From positions 34,099 through 98,098 of the forward strand of contig DETK01000010.1 in the NCBI GenBank assembly GCA_002361615.1: 64,000 nt of DNA, read 5' to 3'. This DNA comes from Bacteroidales bacterium UBA3290 (GTDB lineage: Bacteria; Bacteroidota; Bacteroidia; Bacteroidales; UBA932). The notes beneath the pieces are model-generated. The model did not search any database and was not told the DNA's origin. It saw only the letters and a list, made by a program, of their open reading frames with translations. Position numbers and translations under genes: made by a program. This document shows positions 52,433 to 61,632 of this stretch, piece after piece; positions within the stretch are counted from its first letter, which is position 1, and each line of letters starts with the position of its first letter.

Positions 52433-53653
52433 TCAGGCCCGCAGCAGCCGCTGCAGACCGGTTACGATGCGGTCCAGTCCTTCCTGCAGGCGGGCGGAAG
52501 GACAGGCCAGATTGATGCGGATGAAGCCGTCGGCGCCGTACATACTGCCGGCATTGATCCAGACCTGCTCACCCTGAAGCAATTCGGTTTCTATCCGCTC
52601 CGAGGGAAGCGGCAGGACCGAGGTATCGATCCAGGCCAGATAGGTTGCTTCCAGAGCGGCCACCGGGAACTCCGGCAGCGCACTTCGGAACTGAGCGCGG
52701 AGCGTCTCATAGTTGTGCCAGATGACTTCGTCCAGCGCCTCGAGCCAGCAGGCGCCTTCATCCGAGTATGCTGCTTCCGCCGCGACGGGGCCGAAAGGAT
52801 TGACATCACATATTTCGTTGATATTGATGGCCTTGTCTATTTTCTCCCGCCAATCGGGGCGGTCAGTGATGATGTTGGCGATCTGCAGGCCCGCTGTGTT
52901 GAAACTCTTGGAAGGAGAACAAAGCGTCACCGAACCGTGCAGGAAGGATTCGCCCAGCGCCGCGAACGGCACGTAGGCCGTTCCGGGCTGTACGATTTCG
53001 CAGTGGATTTCGTCGGAGACCACGACGACGCCGTGACGGAAGGCAATCTCGCCGGCGCGGCGGAGTTCTTCCGCCCGCCAGCGGCGGCCGGCCGGGTTGT
53101 GCGGGTTGCACAGCAGCAGGATGCGGTTCGAGGGATCGGCACAGGCCGCTTCCAGTCCTTCATAATCCATCTCATAGGTAAAAGCGCCGTCAGGCAGGTC
53201 GCGGCGAAGCAGCGGCGAAGCTACAATCCGGCATTCGTTGTTGCGGATGGAGGAGAAGAAACAATTATAGACGGGTGTCTGGACGATGACGCCCTCGCCG
53301 GGCCTGGCCAGCGCTTTGATGACGGCCGACAGCGCCGGCACCACGCCGGTCGTGTACTGAATCCAGTCGCGCTTCAGGGCAAGGCCGTGCCGCTGCCCGA
53401 ACCAGCGGATGACTGCATCATAATAGGAATCGGGCACGCGCGTGTAGCCGAACACACCGTGCTCTACCCGGCGGCGCAGCGCATCGAGGATACAGGGCGC
53501 AGCCTGGAAATCCATGTCCGCCACCCAGAGCGGGATGACGCGTTCGCGCTGCGCCGGCGTCAGAACCACACCTTCCGGGAGATCGGCGTCCCACTTGTAG
53601 CTGCCGCTGTCGCGCCGGTTGACGGGCGTTTCGAAGTCGAACCGGGCTTTCAT
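52433..53653 (-). CDS. MalY/PatB-type aminotransferase (cystathionine beta-lyase)
   Basis: The 406-residue fold-type I PLP enzyme starts MKARFDFETPVNRRDSGSYK and contains PLWVADMDFQAAPCILDALR, GVVPALSAVIKALARPGEGV, NPHNPAGRRW, VVVSDEIHCEIV and the PLP lysine K249 in CSPSKSFNTAGLQIAN. The VADMDF and SKSFNTAG motifs are typical of the MalY/PatB C-S lyases that cleave cystathionine to homocysteine. This would suit the nearby methionine genes. The ATG at 53653 overlaps the upstream stop (ATGA), so translation is coupled to the DUF3737 gene; longer frames run into that gene and are not real. Confidence 0.9.
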   Translation of the reverse strand: MKARFDFETPVNRRDSGSYKWDADLPEGVVLTPAQRERVIPLWVADMDFQAAPCILDALRRRVEHGVFGYTRVPDSYYDAVIRWFGQRHGLALKRDWIQYTTGVVPALSAVIKALARPGEGVIVQTPVYNCFFSSIRNNECRIVASPLLRRDLPDGAFTYEMDYEGLEAACADPSNRILLLCNPHNPAGRRWRAEELRRAGEIAFRHGVVVVSDEIHCEIVQPGTAYVPFAALGESFLHGSVTLCSPSKSFNTAGLQIANIITDRPDWREKIDKAININEICDVNPFGPVAAEAAYSDEGACWLEALDEVIWHNYETLRAQFRSALPEFPVAALEATYLAWIDTSVLPLPSERIETELLQGEQVWINAGSMYGADGFIRINLACPSARLQEGLDRIVTGLQRLLRA

Positions 53654-54495
53654 TTGCGAACCTCGATCACGCAGTCTGCGGGCTGGCGGATATTCTCGTC
53701 GATCGTCACGCTGCCGATGCTGTCGGCCACGATATGTCCGGACGTCGGATTCTTGATATTCTCCACGTGGCCACGGATATCGGCCTGAACGGTCGAGTAT
53801 TCGAACATGCGGTCGCAGGCGGCGTCGAACGTACAATTCTCCAAAACGAGGTCCTCCGCATAGCAAAGCAGCTGCTCGCCGCTCAATTTGCAGTTCACCA
53901 GCCGCACGTTCTTCGAATGCCAGGCAAGATATTCCCCGTCCAGCTCGGAATCGTAGATGGTCACGTTCTCACACTCCCAGAAAGAATCCTTGGTCGTAAT
54001 CTTCGCATTGCGGACGACTACATTCTGGCAGTACTGGAACACATACTTGGCGTCGCTCACCAGTCCGTCCACCTCGATATTGCGCGAGAACATAAAGGGA
54101 TAGGTTCCGCCGTGCAGCTCCACGTCCTTGATTTTCAGGCCGTCGACTTTCCAGAAGGTCTCGTCGGCATCGTTGATCACCACGCGTTCGAGCCGGACAT
54201 TCCGCATCTCGCGGAAGAATTTGGGTCCGTCGATCGTGCAGTCGCGCATCTCCAGGTCGTTCGTATACCAGATGGCCGAGCGGGAACCCGGTGCAAAGTA
54301 GCAGTTCGTAATCAGGCAGCGGTCCACGTGCCACCAGGGATATTTGCCGTAGAAACGGCAGCCGTCGGCCTCGATGTCACTGCAATGCTTGATACCCGAT
54401 TCGCCATCGACGATGGTGATGTTCTCCAGGCGGGCGCCGTGGACCTCGAACAGGGGTCGCTCGCCGCCGAATTCTTGATTCTTAATCGTTTTCAT
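53650..54495 (-). CDS. DUF3737 right-handed beta-helix protein
   Basis: The 281-residue cytoplasmic protein consists of short repeated turns typical of a right-handed beta-helix: ARLENITIVDGESGIKHCSD, VDRCLITNCYFAPGSRSAIW, NDLEMRDCTIDGPKFFREMR, VRLERVVINDADETFWKVDG, and so on to the end. This matches the DUF3737 family, which is often encoded next to or fused with MalY-like genes in gut bacteria. No enzymatic motif is visible. It overlaps the MATE gene by 14 bp and the MalY gene by 4 bp, so the three products are probably made together. Confidence 0.85.
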   Translation of the reverse strand: MKTIKNQEFGGERPLFEVHGARLENITIVDGESGIKHCSDIEADGCRFYGKYPWWHVDRCLITNCYFAPGSRSAIWYTNDLEMRDCTIDGPKFFREMRNVRLERVVINDADETFWKVDGLKIKDVELHGGTYPFMFSRNIEVDGLVSDAKYVFQYCQNVVVRNAKITTKDSFWECENVTIYDSELDGEYLAWHSKNVRLVNCKLSGEQLLCYAEDLVLENCTFDAACDRMFEYSTVQADIRGHVENIKNPTSGHIVADSIGSVTIDENIRQPADCVIEVRK

Positions 54496-55933
54496 ATATT
54501 GAGTCTGTGTTGTTTACCAAATTGTGACCCATCCAGCGCTGTCCGCTGACCCGGATCAGGTAGAAGGCGCCGCGCACGTTCAGCTCGATGCACATGGCAA
54601 TCCAATAGCCTATCAGGCCCAGGCGTGGCGTAAGTACAAGCGCCAGGCCGATACGGACGATCCAGACGCTGATCAGGTTCATCGCAGCCGGGACTTTCGT
54701 GTCGCCGGCGCCGACACAGGCGCCGTTGGCTACGATGGCCGTGGCATAGCCCGCCTCGGCGAAGGCTTCCAGGCGAAGGCAGCGGGCTCCCAGCGCCACG
54801 ACGTCGGGATCGACGCTCAGCAGGCGCATGATGGGCTCTGCCAGGAAGAACATGGCGATGGCCAGCGCCACCATCATCCCCACGCCCAGGGCCAGCGTCA
54901 CTCTTGCGAAGCCCCGGGCCAAGTCCTTGCGCCTGGCTCCCAGGCTCTGCCCTACCAGCGTAGTGGCCGCGTCTCCCATACCGTAACCCGGCATATAGCA
55001 GAAACTTTCCGCAATGATGGCAAAAGAGTTGGCTGCGATGGAAACGGCACCCAGCGGGGCAACGATGAGCGTACTCATCACGTAAGCACCCCGCATCACG
55101 AGGTTCTGCAGCCACATCGGGCCGGTAATGCCGAAAGCCCTTCGCAGGCACTCGCGCGTAGGACGGAAAGACCCGCTCTCATGCACAATCGCCAAATCTT
55201 TGTTGCGGACCAGCAGGAAATACAAGATCAGGCAGGCCATGACAGCCTCCGCAAGACCGGTGCCCAGCGCGGCTCCACGTACACCCATCCCGGCGCCCGG
55301 CAGGGTCATCGATGCACCCAATACCGAGACCTCCCGGGTCGGGAAGATCAGCAGGAAATTAAAGATGACGTCGAGCACGCACATCCCGATGTTCAGCAGG
55401 CTGGGCAGTTTCATCTCGCCGCTGCATTGCAGCATGGTGCTGGCGAAAAAGCCCAACTGCATCATCGGCAGGAAGAGCGCATAGATCCTGAAATAGGCCG
55501 ATCCGTCCGCCCGGATGGCCTCTTCGCCGCCCAGCCAGTGGGGCAGCGGTCCGGAGATGCCGACGGCAATCAGGGAAAGGCAGACCGAGAACAGTGTGAC
55601 GACACCCAGCCCCTGGCGGAGCACCTGCCGGGCTCCGGTCATGTCGCCGGCGCCGATGCGGTGGGCGACTTGCACGGAAAAGCCCTGGGCCAGTGCGATA
55701 CAAAAACCGTTGCAGAGCCAGGTGCTCGTAGAGACCAGTCCGATCGAAGCCGAAGGGCCGGCTCCGAGACTGCCCACCATCGAAGCGTCGATGAACTGCA
55801 ACAGGACGGAAGCCAGTTGCGCAAGGATAGCCGGACCGCTGAGCAACAGCGTCAGACGGACACGCTGCTCGAGCGACAGCGGCGCTCCGCAGCGGATGTC
55901 GTTCAGCAGGCTGTCCTTCGTGACCGGCATCAT
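54482..55933 (-). CDS. MATE-family efflux transporter
   Basis: The 483-residue membrane protein has about 12 hydrophobic segments in two halves. The first half opens LLSGPAILAQLASVLLQFID with ASMVGSLGAGPSASIGLVST, the MATE N-terminal signature; the second half has GMGDAATTLVGQSLGARRKD. It exports cationic compounds or drugs in exchange for H+ or Na+; the substrate cannot be told from sequence. It overlaps the aldo-keto reductase gene by one base and the DUF3737 gene by 14, so it belongs to the same operon. A link to export of a sulfur compound made by the MalY enzyme is conceivable but unproven. Confidence 0.92.
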   Translation of the reverse strand: MMPVTKDSLLNDIRCGAPLSLEQRVRLTLLLSGPAILAQLASVLLQFIDASMVGSLGAGPSASIGLVSTSTWLCNGFCIALAQGFSVQVAHRIGAGDMTGARQVLRQGLGVVTLFSVCLSLIAVGISGPLPHWLGGEEAIRADGSAYFRIYALFLPMMQLGFFASTMLQCSGEMKLPSLLNIGMCVLDVIFNFLLIFPTREVSVLGASMTLPGAGMGVRGAALGTGLAEAVMACLILYFLLVRNKDLAIVHESGSFRPTRECLRRAFGITGPMWLQNLVMRGAYVMSTLIVAPLGAVSIAANSFAIIAESFCYMPGYGMGDAATTLVGQSLGARRKDLARGFARVTLALGVGMMVALAIAMFFLAEPIMRLLSVDPDVVALGARCLRLEAFAEAGYATAIVANGACVGAGDTKVPAAMNLISVWIVRIGLALVLTPRLGLIGYWIAMCIELNVRGAFYLIRVSGQRWMGHNLVNNTDSIYEND

Positions 55934-56949
55934 CAGATATTATCGGGATGGATCATGATACAATCGATCTCCCGCAGTTCCTCGTCAGTGAAGCTGGTGT
56001 TTTCCGTCGCTTTGACCGTGTCCTGCAATTGAGCCACGGAACTTGCGCCGATGATGACGGAGGTTACCCTTTCATCATGGAGCAGCCAGGCGAGTGCCAT
56101 CTGGGCCAGGCTCTGTCCGCGCCGGCGGGCGATGGCATCGAGTCCGCGAAGAGAGGCGAGCAATGCTTCGGTAAGCACCGTAGGTTTAAGCGAGGCCGTT
56201 CCCGCCGCCATTCTGGAATCGTCGGGAATGCCGTTCAGGTAGCGGTTGGTGAGAAGACCCTGCTGCAGAGGGGAGAACGAGATGAAGCCCGTTCCGTTTT
56301 CCCTGGCCTGGTCGATCAGCCCCGTCTGGTCGGGATTCCTGTCAACCAGATTGTACCGGTCTTGATACAGCAGGCAGGGCACGTCGTGGGCAGCAAGATA
56401 GCGGTAGGCTGCGGCGGCCTGCTGAGCCGGATAGCGCGAAAGACCGACATACAAAGCCTTGCCTTGCCGCACGATATCGATCAAGGCCTGCATCGTCTCT
56501 TCCAGCGGCGTTTCCGGGTCCCAGCGGTGGGAATAGAAAACGTCGACGTAGTCGAGATTCATCCTTTTGAGACTTTGGTCGAGACTGGCCATCAGATACT
56601 TGCGGGAGCCCCAGTTGCCGTAGGGGCCCGGCCACATATCCCAGCCGGCCTTTGTGCTGATGAAAAGTTCATCGCGATAGGGGCGCAGCGAGTCGGCCAT
56701 CAGGCGGCCAAAGTTCTCTTCTGCCGTGCCATATTCCGGACCGTAGTTGTTGGCCAGGTCGAAATGGCAGATTCCCTTGTCAAAAGCGAAATGCGCCATC
56801 GCTTCCGCTTCGCAGAACGGCTTGCGGGAGCCGAAATTTTGCCATAGCCCGAGTGAGAGGGCGGGCAGGAGGACGCCGGAGCGGCCGCAGCGGCGGTACG
56901 GCATCTGCTGGTACCTGTCTTTTGCAGCGGAATAAACGGGATCGGTCAT
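55933..56949 (-). CDS. Aldo/keto reductase (YghZ/MgrA-like)
   Basis: The 338-residue NADPH-dependent reductase has the AKR catalytic set: Asp64 (CHFDLANNYGPEYG), Tyr69, Lys100 (LFISTKAGWDMWPGPYG) and His141 (YSHRWDPETPLEETMQALID). The WPGPYGNWGSRKYL segment is characteristic of the YghZ/Gpr group, which reduces L-glyceraldehyde-3-phosphate and related aldehydes. It is the first gene of the AKR-MATE-DUF3737-MalY-hydrolase run and starts 36 bp after the asd stop. Confidence 0.92.
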   Translation of the reverse strand: MTDPVYSAAKDRYQQMPYRRCGRSGVLLPALSLGLWQNFGSRKPFCEAEAMAHFAFDKGICHFDLANNYGPEYGTAEENFGRLMADSLRPYRDELFISTKAGWDMWPGPYGNWGSRKYLMASLDQSLKRMNLDYVDVFYSHRWDPETPLEETMQALIDIVRQGKALYVGLSRYPAQQAAAAYRYLAAHDVPCLLYQDRYNLVDRNPDQTGLIDQARENGTGFISFSPLQQGLLTNRYLNGIPDDSRMAAGTASLKPTVLTEALLASLRGLDAIARRRGQSLAQMALAWLLHDERVTSVIIGASSVAQLQDTVKATENTSFTDEELREIDCIMIHPDNI

Positions 56950-56985
56950 ACTGTCTGTTTAATCCGCTAAGATACAAAAAACAGA

Positions 56986-57984
56986 TTACAGCAGACCTTT
57001 CTGGAGCAGGATTTCAGCAATTTGTACAGCGTTCGTGGCCGCGCCCTTGCGCAGATTGTCAGACACGCACCACAGGTTCAGGCCACTGGGAACGGAAAAG
57101 TCGCGGCGGAGGCGGCCGACGAAGACTTCGTCGCGGCCCTCGGCGTAAATCGGCATCGGATAGAGGTTGTGGGCCGGGTCGTCCTGCACGACGACGCCGG
57201 GCGTGTTTTCCAGGATACGACGGACATCGGCCAGGTCGAACGGCTTTTCAAACTCGAGATTCACCGATTCGCTGTGGCCGCCGCGCACCGGCACCCGCAC
57301 GGTGGTGGCACTCACGCCGATGCGGTCATCGCGGAGGATCTTGTGCGTCTCGTTGACCATCTTCATCTCCTCTTTCGTGTAACCATTTTCGAGGAAACTG
57401 TCGATGTGCGGCAGGATGTTCCGGTCGATGGGATACGGATAGACGGCGGGGTATTCCCCCCAGGCCTTCCCTTCCCGCTCGGCCGCCATCTGGACCACAG
57501 CCTTCTGGCCCGTGCCGGTGATGCTCTGATAGGTCGAAACGACGATACGCCTGATGGTAAAGGCTTGATGCAGCGGTGCCAGCGGCAGCAGCATCTGGAT
57601 GGTTGAACAGTTGGGATTGGCGATGATCCAGTCGTCGGCCGTCAGTACGTCGGCGTTGATCTCCGGAACCACGAGTTTCTTGTCCGGGTCCATCCGCCAG
57701 CAGGAGGAGTTGTCGACGACGCGGCAGCCGGCGGCGGCGAAGCGGGGCGCCAGCTCCCGCGAAGCCGCGGCGCCGGCGGAGAAGATCGCCAGCGACGGCC
57801 GGCGGGCGATGGCCTCGTCGGCACTGACGACAGTGTAGGGTTTGCCACGGAAAACGACGGTCTTTCCGACCGACCGCTCTGAAGCGACGGGAATCAGTTC
57901 ATCAACGGGAAACTGCCTCTCTTCGAGGACTTGGATCATTCGGGTTCCCACCAGTCCGGTGGCTCCCACTACAGCTACTATCAT
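56986..57984 (-). CDS. asd: Aspartate-semialdehyde dehydrogenase
   Basis: The 332-residue enzyme reduces aspartyl phosphate to aspartate semialdehyde with NADPH, at the branch to lysine, threonine and methionine. It has the nucleotide loop VVGATGLVGTRM (residues 5-16), the active-site Cys126 in IIANPNCSTIQ, the STYQSITGTGQKAV segment and the late VPVRGGHSESVNLEF with the catalytic His. The length is typical. It follows thrA on the same strand but is separated by a 268-bp gap with a large palindrome and G-rich tracts, so its expression may be set independently. Confidence 0.96.
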   Translation of the reverse strand: MIVAVVGATGLVGTRMIQVLEERQFPVDELIPVASERSVGKTVVFRGKPYTVVSADEAIARRPSLAIFSAGAAASRELAPRFAAAGCRVVDNSSCWRMDPDKKLVVPEINADVLTADDWIIANPNCSTIQMLLPLAPLHQAFTIRRIVVSTYQSITGTGQKAVVQMAAEREGKAWGEYPAVYPYPIDRNILPHIDSFLENGYTKEEMKMVNETHKILRDDRIGVSATTVRVPVRGGHSESVNLEFEKPFDLADVRRILENTPGVVVQDDPAHNLYPMPIYAEGRDEVFVGRLRRDFSVPSGLNLWCVSDNLRKGAATNAVQIAEILLQKGLL

Positions 57985-57997
57985 AGGTCAATCATTC

Positions 57998-58214
57998 ATG
58001 CCCCGCCCTGCCCCGCCCTACCCTGCCTTCCTCCCTCTTTCGCTGCAACGGACGCATTTGATAATCAGCGACTTCCGCAAGTTGATCCCCCTTCGCAGAG
58101 AGGGGATCAACTTGCATAAACGGCTGATTGACTGATGCGTACATTGCAGCGCAAGGGGGCTGAGGCTGGGGTTGGGTTGGGGTTGGGTCTGGGTTGGGGT
58201 TAGGGTTGGAGGTT
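57998..58214. repeat. Nested palindrome bracketed by C-rich and G-rich tracts
   Basis: Four nested complementary pairs are centred near 58096: CGCTGCAA (58041-58048) with 58144-58151; ACGCAT (58052-58057) with 58135-58140; AATCAGC (58063-58069) with 58123-58129; and a perfect 14-bp stem, GCAAGTTGATCCCC (58077-58090) with 58102-58115. Left of this are runs of C (58001-58036), and right of it G-runs separated by TT or TTA (58155-58212, telomere-like). Each tract could form a G-quadruplex, the left on the minus strand and the right on the plus strand. The left tract lies directly before the asd start codon. Confidence 0.85.
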
Positions 58215-58252
58215 TTGATATCGATTGCAGTTCGTTTGAAAAAGGGCGGCGG

Positions 58253-60643
58253 TCAGCATGACAGGATGTCGAGCAGAAGACCGGCGGCGGTTTGTCGGGG
58301 GCCGGCGCCGGCGCCGCGGATCACCAGCGGCGACGGGTAGTCGGCCGTCGTGATGACGGCGCAGTTGTCGGTACCCTCGAGTGTGTAGAGCGGACTGTCG
58401 GGACCGACTGCCTGCAAACCGACGGTAGCACACCAACGGGCAGCCCCACCGGCCTCCTCGGCCGAAGGGGCAGCGTCCGGAGTGACACGGCGGAGGGCGG
58501 CGACGTAACGGAGCCGCCGGCCGGAAGCGACGGCCTCGGCGTAGGCAACAGCCAGGGCTCCCTCTTCGGGGAACGGTTCCAGACGGACGTCGGTTTCTTC
58601 CAGCGGAATGCCTGCCACGCGGGCCAGGATCAAGGTCTTGCGCATAACGTCGCGGCCGCCCAGGTCGACCGAGGGGTCGGGCTCGGTGTAGCCCTTCTGC
58701 CGGGCTTCTTCCACGAGGACCGCAAAATCACGGCCTTCATACTTGTCGCACAGATAATTGAGCGTTCCCGAGAGAACAGCTTCGACGCTGACCAGTTCAT
58801 CGCCCGAAAGAACCATCCGTTCGAGGGACGAGAGGATGGGCAGTGCGGCCCCGACAGTCGTCTCATGCCGGAGAGCGACCTGTTCGCGGACAGCTGCAGC
58901 CTTGAGCGACGCGTAGCGGTCGAAGGAGCCGGCAAACGGGATCTTGTTGCAGGCCACCACATCATAGCCCGCCTTGAACAACTGCGGATAACGAAGTCCC
59001 GTCTCTTCACTGGCCGTGCAGTCCACGAAGACAGAGCCTGACAGTGACAGGTCGGCCAAGGCGTTGAAGAACGATCCCGTCGAACCTTCGGCCAACGACG
59101 CGGGATTGACACCCGCCGTGTCGAGCAGATAGCGGCGGCTGTTGGCCAGGCCGCAGATCCGGACGTCCTTACCGGTCCGTTCGGCGATGGTATCGTGGTT
59201 TTCGAGCAGCATCTTCACCAGGGCCTTCCCTACCTTGCCATAGCCGGCGATGAACAGATTGACCGCTTCGAGCGGCGAGCGGTCGAAGAACTCGCCGTGG
59301 ATGGCCCGGATGGCCTCGTCGGCCTTGTCGGAAGCGACGATGACCGAGATGTTCCGCTCGGAAGAGCCCTGTGCCGTGGCGCGGACGGGAATGCCGCGGC
59401 CGCCCAGTGCTGCGAGCATCCGCCCCGTCGCACCGCTGTGGCCCAGGATGTCGTCGCCCACCAGGCAGACGATCGAATAACCGGTCTCCACCTTGAGCGG
59501 CTGGAGTTTGCCCAGCGAGATCTCGTAGGCGAAGCACCCGTCGGCCGCCCGTTTGGCAGCCGGCGCGTCGGCCTCCGCGATGGCGATACACATCGTATGG
59601 ACCGAAGAGGCCTGCGTGATGAGGATGATGTTGATGCCTGCACGGGTCAACGCGTCGAACAGACGCGAGGAGAAACCGGGGATACCGACCATACCGCTGC
59701 CTTCCAGCGAGATAAGGGCAATCTTGTCGGAATTGGCTATGCCCAGCAGCGCCTCCTCCCGCCGCGGCGGATTCTTCTCTACGAGCGTTCCGGGGTCATC
59801 CGGGTCGAAGGTGTCCTTAACATAGATCGGGATGCCCTCGTTGATGACCGGCTGGATGGTCGGCGGGAAGATGACCTTCGCACCGAAATGCGATAGCTCC
59901 TGCGCCGCACGATAGGAGATGTTACGAATGGTACGGGCCGACGGCACCGTCTTCGGATTGGACGTCATGATGCCCGGCACGTCGGTCCATATTTCTACCA
60001 GTCGCGCATGCACGCCGACGGCAAAGAGCGAGGCTGTGTAGTCGGAGCCTCCGCGGCCGAGCGTCGTAACTCTCCCCTGCTGGTCGGAAGCGATAAAACC
60101 AGGAACGATGAAAAGCGAGGTATGCGGTTGGCTTTCCACCGCTGCGGCCACATCGGCATAAGTCCGGACGGTATCCACCACCCCGCCGACGGTCGTAATC
60201 AGCTTCCGGGCATCGAGCCAGTTGCACGGGATGCCGAGCGAAGTGAACTTGGCGGCAAGGATCTTCGTCGAAAACAATTCGCCATAGCTCTGTACCGCAT
60301 CCAGGCTCGTGGGGCTGAGTTCTCCCAGCAGGAAGACCCCGTGAAGGATGCCCCGGAGCGAATCGAAGAGACCGTCGATAGTCTCCCGGACAGTGGCTTT
60401 CCGGTCGGCGGGCAGCAGTTGCTCGATCATTTCCAAATGCCGTCCGTAAAGGCGGTCGAGTTCGGTCAGATAGCTTTCATCGCGCTCGGAGGCCAGATGG
60501 CCCAGCCGGATTAACGCGTCGGTGCAGCCGCTGACAGCCGAACAGACCAGGATCGTACGGTCGCGTTCGATCGAAGTGCGGACGATCTCGATGATTCTTT
60601 GGGGAGAGGCGACGGACGAGCCGCCGAATTTCAAAACTTGCAT
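58253..60643 (-). CDS. thrA: Bifunctional aspartokinase/homoserine dehydrogenase
   Basis: The 796-residue enzyme catalyses the first and third steps of the aspartate pathway. The kinase half opens MQVLKFGGSSVASPQRIIEI and has TLGRGGSDYTASLFAVGVHA and WTDVPGIMTSNPKTVPSART; tandem ACT regions follow (~310-450; LISLEGSGMVGIPGFSSRLF, NIILITQASSVHTMCIAIAE). The dehydrogenase half starts at ~465 with NLFIAGYGKVGKALVKMLLE and includes VACNKIPFAGSFDRYASLKA, HETTVGAALPILSSLERMVL and VLSGTLNYL. ACT domains imply feedback by threonine or another pathway product. It overlaps metX by 13 bp, so it is co-transcribed with metY and metX. Confidence 0.96.
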   Translation of the reverse strand: MQVLKFGGSSVASPQRIIEIVRTSIERDRTILVCSAVSGCTDALIRLGHLASERDESYLTELDRLYGRHLEMIEQLLPADRKATVRETIDGLFDSLRGILHGVFLLGELSPTSLDAVQSYGELFSTKILAAKFTSLGIPCNWLDARKLITTVGGVVDTVRTYADVAAAVESQPHTSLFIVPGFIASDQQGRVTTLGRGGSDYTASLFAVGVHARLVEIWTDVPGIMTSNPKTVPSARTIRNISYRAAQELSHFGAKVIFPPTIQPVINEGIPIYVKDTFDPDDPGTLVEKNPPRREEALLGIANSDKIALISLEGSGMVGIPGFSSRLFDALTRAGINIILITQASSVHTMCIAIAEADAPAAKRAADGCFAYEISLGKLQPLKVETGYSIVCLVGDDILGHSGATGRMLAALGGRGIPVRATAQGSSERNISVIVASDKADEAIRAIHGEFFDRSPLEAVNLFIAGYGKVGKALVKMLLENHDTIAERTGKDVRICGLANSRRYLLDTAGVNPASLAEGSTGSFFNALADLSLSGSVFVDCTASEETGLRYPQLFKAGYDVVACNKIPFAGSFDRYASLKAAAVREQVALRHETTVGAALPILSSLERMVLSGDELVSVEAVLSGTLNYLCDKYEGRDFAVLVEEARQKGYTEPDPSVDLGGRDVMRKTLILARVAGIPLEETDVRLEPFPEEGALAVAYAEAVASGRRLRYVAALRRVTPDAAPSAEEAGGAARWCATVGLQAVGPDSPLYTLEGTDNCAVITTADYPSPLVIRGAGAGPRQTAAGLLLDILSC

Positions 60644-61632
60644 AACAGATCTTCCAATTGCCCCGTCTCCAACAGGAAGCCGTCGTGGCCGAAAGACGAG
60701 GTTAAACGTTTATACACGGCTCCGGGAATGTACGGAGCCCAGCTTTCGATCTCCTGGGGCGGGAAAATCCCGTCGGTATCGATCGAAGCAACGACGGTGG
60801 TGGCACGGATGCGGCCCAGCGCCGCGGCTACCCCGCCGCGGCCGCGACCCACATTGTGGCTGTCCACGGCATTGCAAAGATAATAATAAGAATACGCATC
60901 GAACCCGCGACGGACCAGCTTCTCGCCTTGGTACCGTTCATAGGAAGCAGCCCGGGTTGCAAAAAGCGTATCGTCGTCCGGCTCGGCCTGCCTGAGACCG
61001 TAACCGATAAAACTCCGATAGGAAATCAGGGCCTGCGCACGGGCACAGCGCAAGCCGGCCTCGCCTCCCGACAGGCTGGCTGCTTCGCGGAACGACGGAT
61101 CCGCTTCCAGGGCCATCCGCTGCGTTTCGATGCCGGCCGACAGATAGGGCGACACACGCGGCGAAGTTGCGATGAACGCAGCCCGTTCAAACAGGTCCGG
61201 CTCGGTGACCGCCCATTCCACAGCCTGAAAGCCGCCGATGGAACTGCCAACGAGCAGATCGACCCGCTCAATCTCAAGTTCGCGCCGGACCGCAGCCATC
61301 GCCGCGACCATATCGCGAACCGTAACAGCCGGGAAATCAAAGTAATATGGCCGACACGTGACAGGATTAACGGAAGCAGGACAAGAAGAGCCATATGGCG
61401 AAGCGAGCATATTGACACAGACGATGAAATCGCGCTCCGGATCGAAGAACAGGCCCGGCCCCACCATCTCGGGCCACCAGTCCTCCGGATCGCTGTTGGC
61501 CGTCAGGGCGTGGCAGATCCAGATGACACGGCCACGCCGTACCGGTGAAGTATGGTACACGACCTTCACCCGGTCGAGCCGCCCTCCCGCTTCGAAAGCG
61601 AAGTCGTCGAGAAAGAGCTCGTGCCGGATCAT
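60631..61632 (-). CDS. metX: Homoserine O-acetyltransferase
   Basis: The 333-residue alpha/beta hydrolase acylates homoserine for methionine synthesis. It has ICHALTANSDPEDWWPEMVG (oxyanion region), CVNMLASPYGSSCPASVNPV, the nucleophile Ser131 in LLVGSSIGGFQAVEWAV, an acid residue in ASIDTDGIFPPQEIE and the His in SSFGHDGFLLE. The length is a little short of the usual ~350-380. Whether it uses acetyl- or succinyl-CoA cannot be decided with confidence from sequence. It overlaps the metY stop by 4 bp (ATGA) and thrA by 13 bp. Confidence 0.92.
   Translation of the reverse strand: MIRHELFLDDFAFEAGGRLDRVKVVYHTSPVRRGRVIWICHALTANSDPEDWWPEMVGPGLFFDPERDFIVCVNMLASPYGSSCPASVNPVTCRPYYFDFPAVTVRDMVAAMAAVRRELEIERVDLLVGSSIGGFQAVEWAVTEPDLFERAAFIATSPRVSPYLSAGIETQRMALEADPSFREAASLSGGEAGLRCARAQALISYRSFIGYGLRQAEPDDDTLFATRAASYERYQGEKLVRRGFDAYSYYYLCNAVDSHNVGRGRGGVAAALGRIRATTVVASIDTDGIFPPQEIESWAPYIPGAVYKRLTSSFGHDGFLLETGQLEDLLCKF

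Noticed and set aside
53654..53866. Upstream start for the MalY enzyme
   Set aside because: The extra residues are a shadow of the DUF3737 gene; the family start is MKARFDFETPVNRRDSGSYK.
57998..58214. Chromosome end or telomere because of the GGGTTAGGGTT-like tract
   Set aside because: Core biosynthetic genes continue on both sides, so it is internal.
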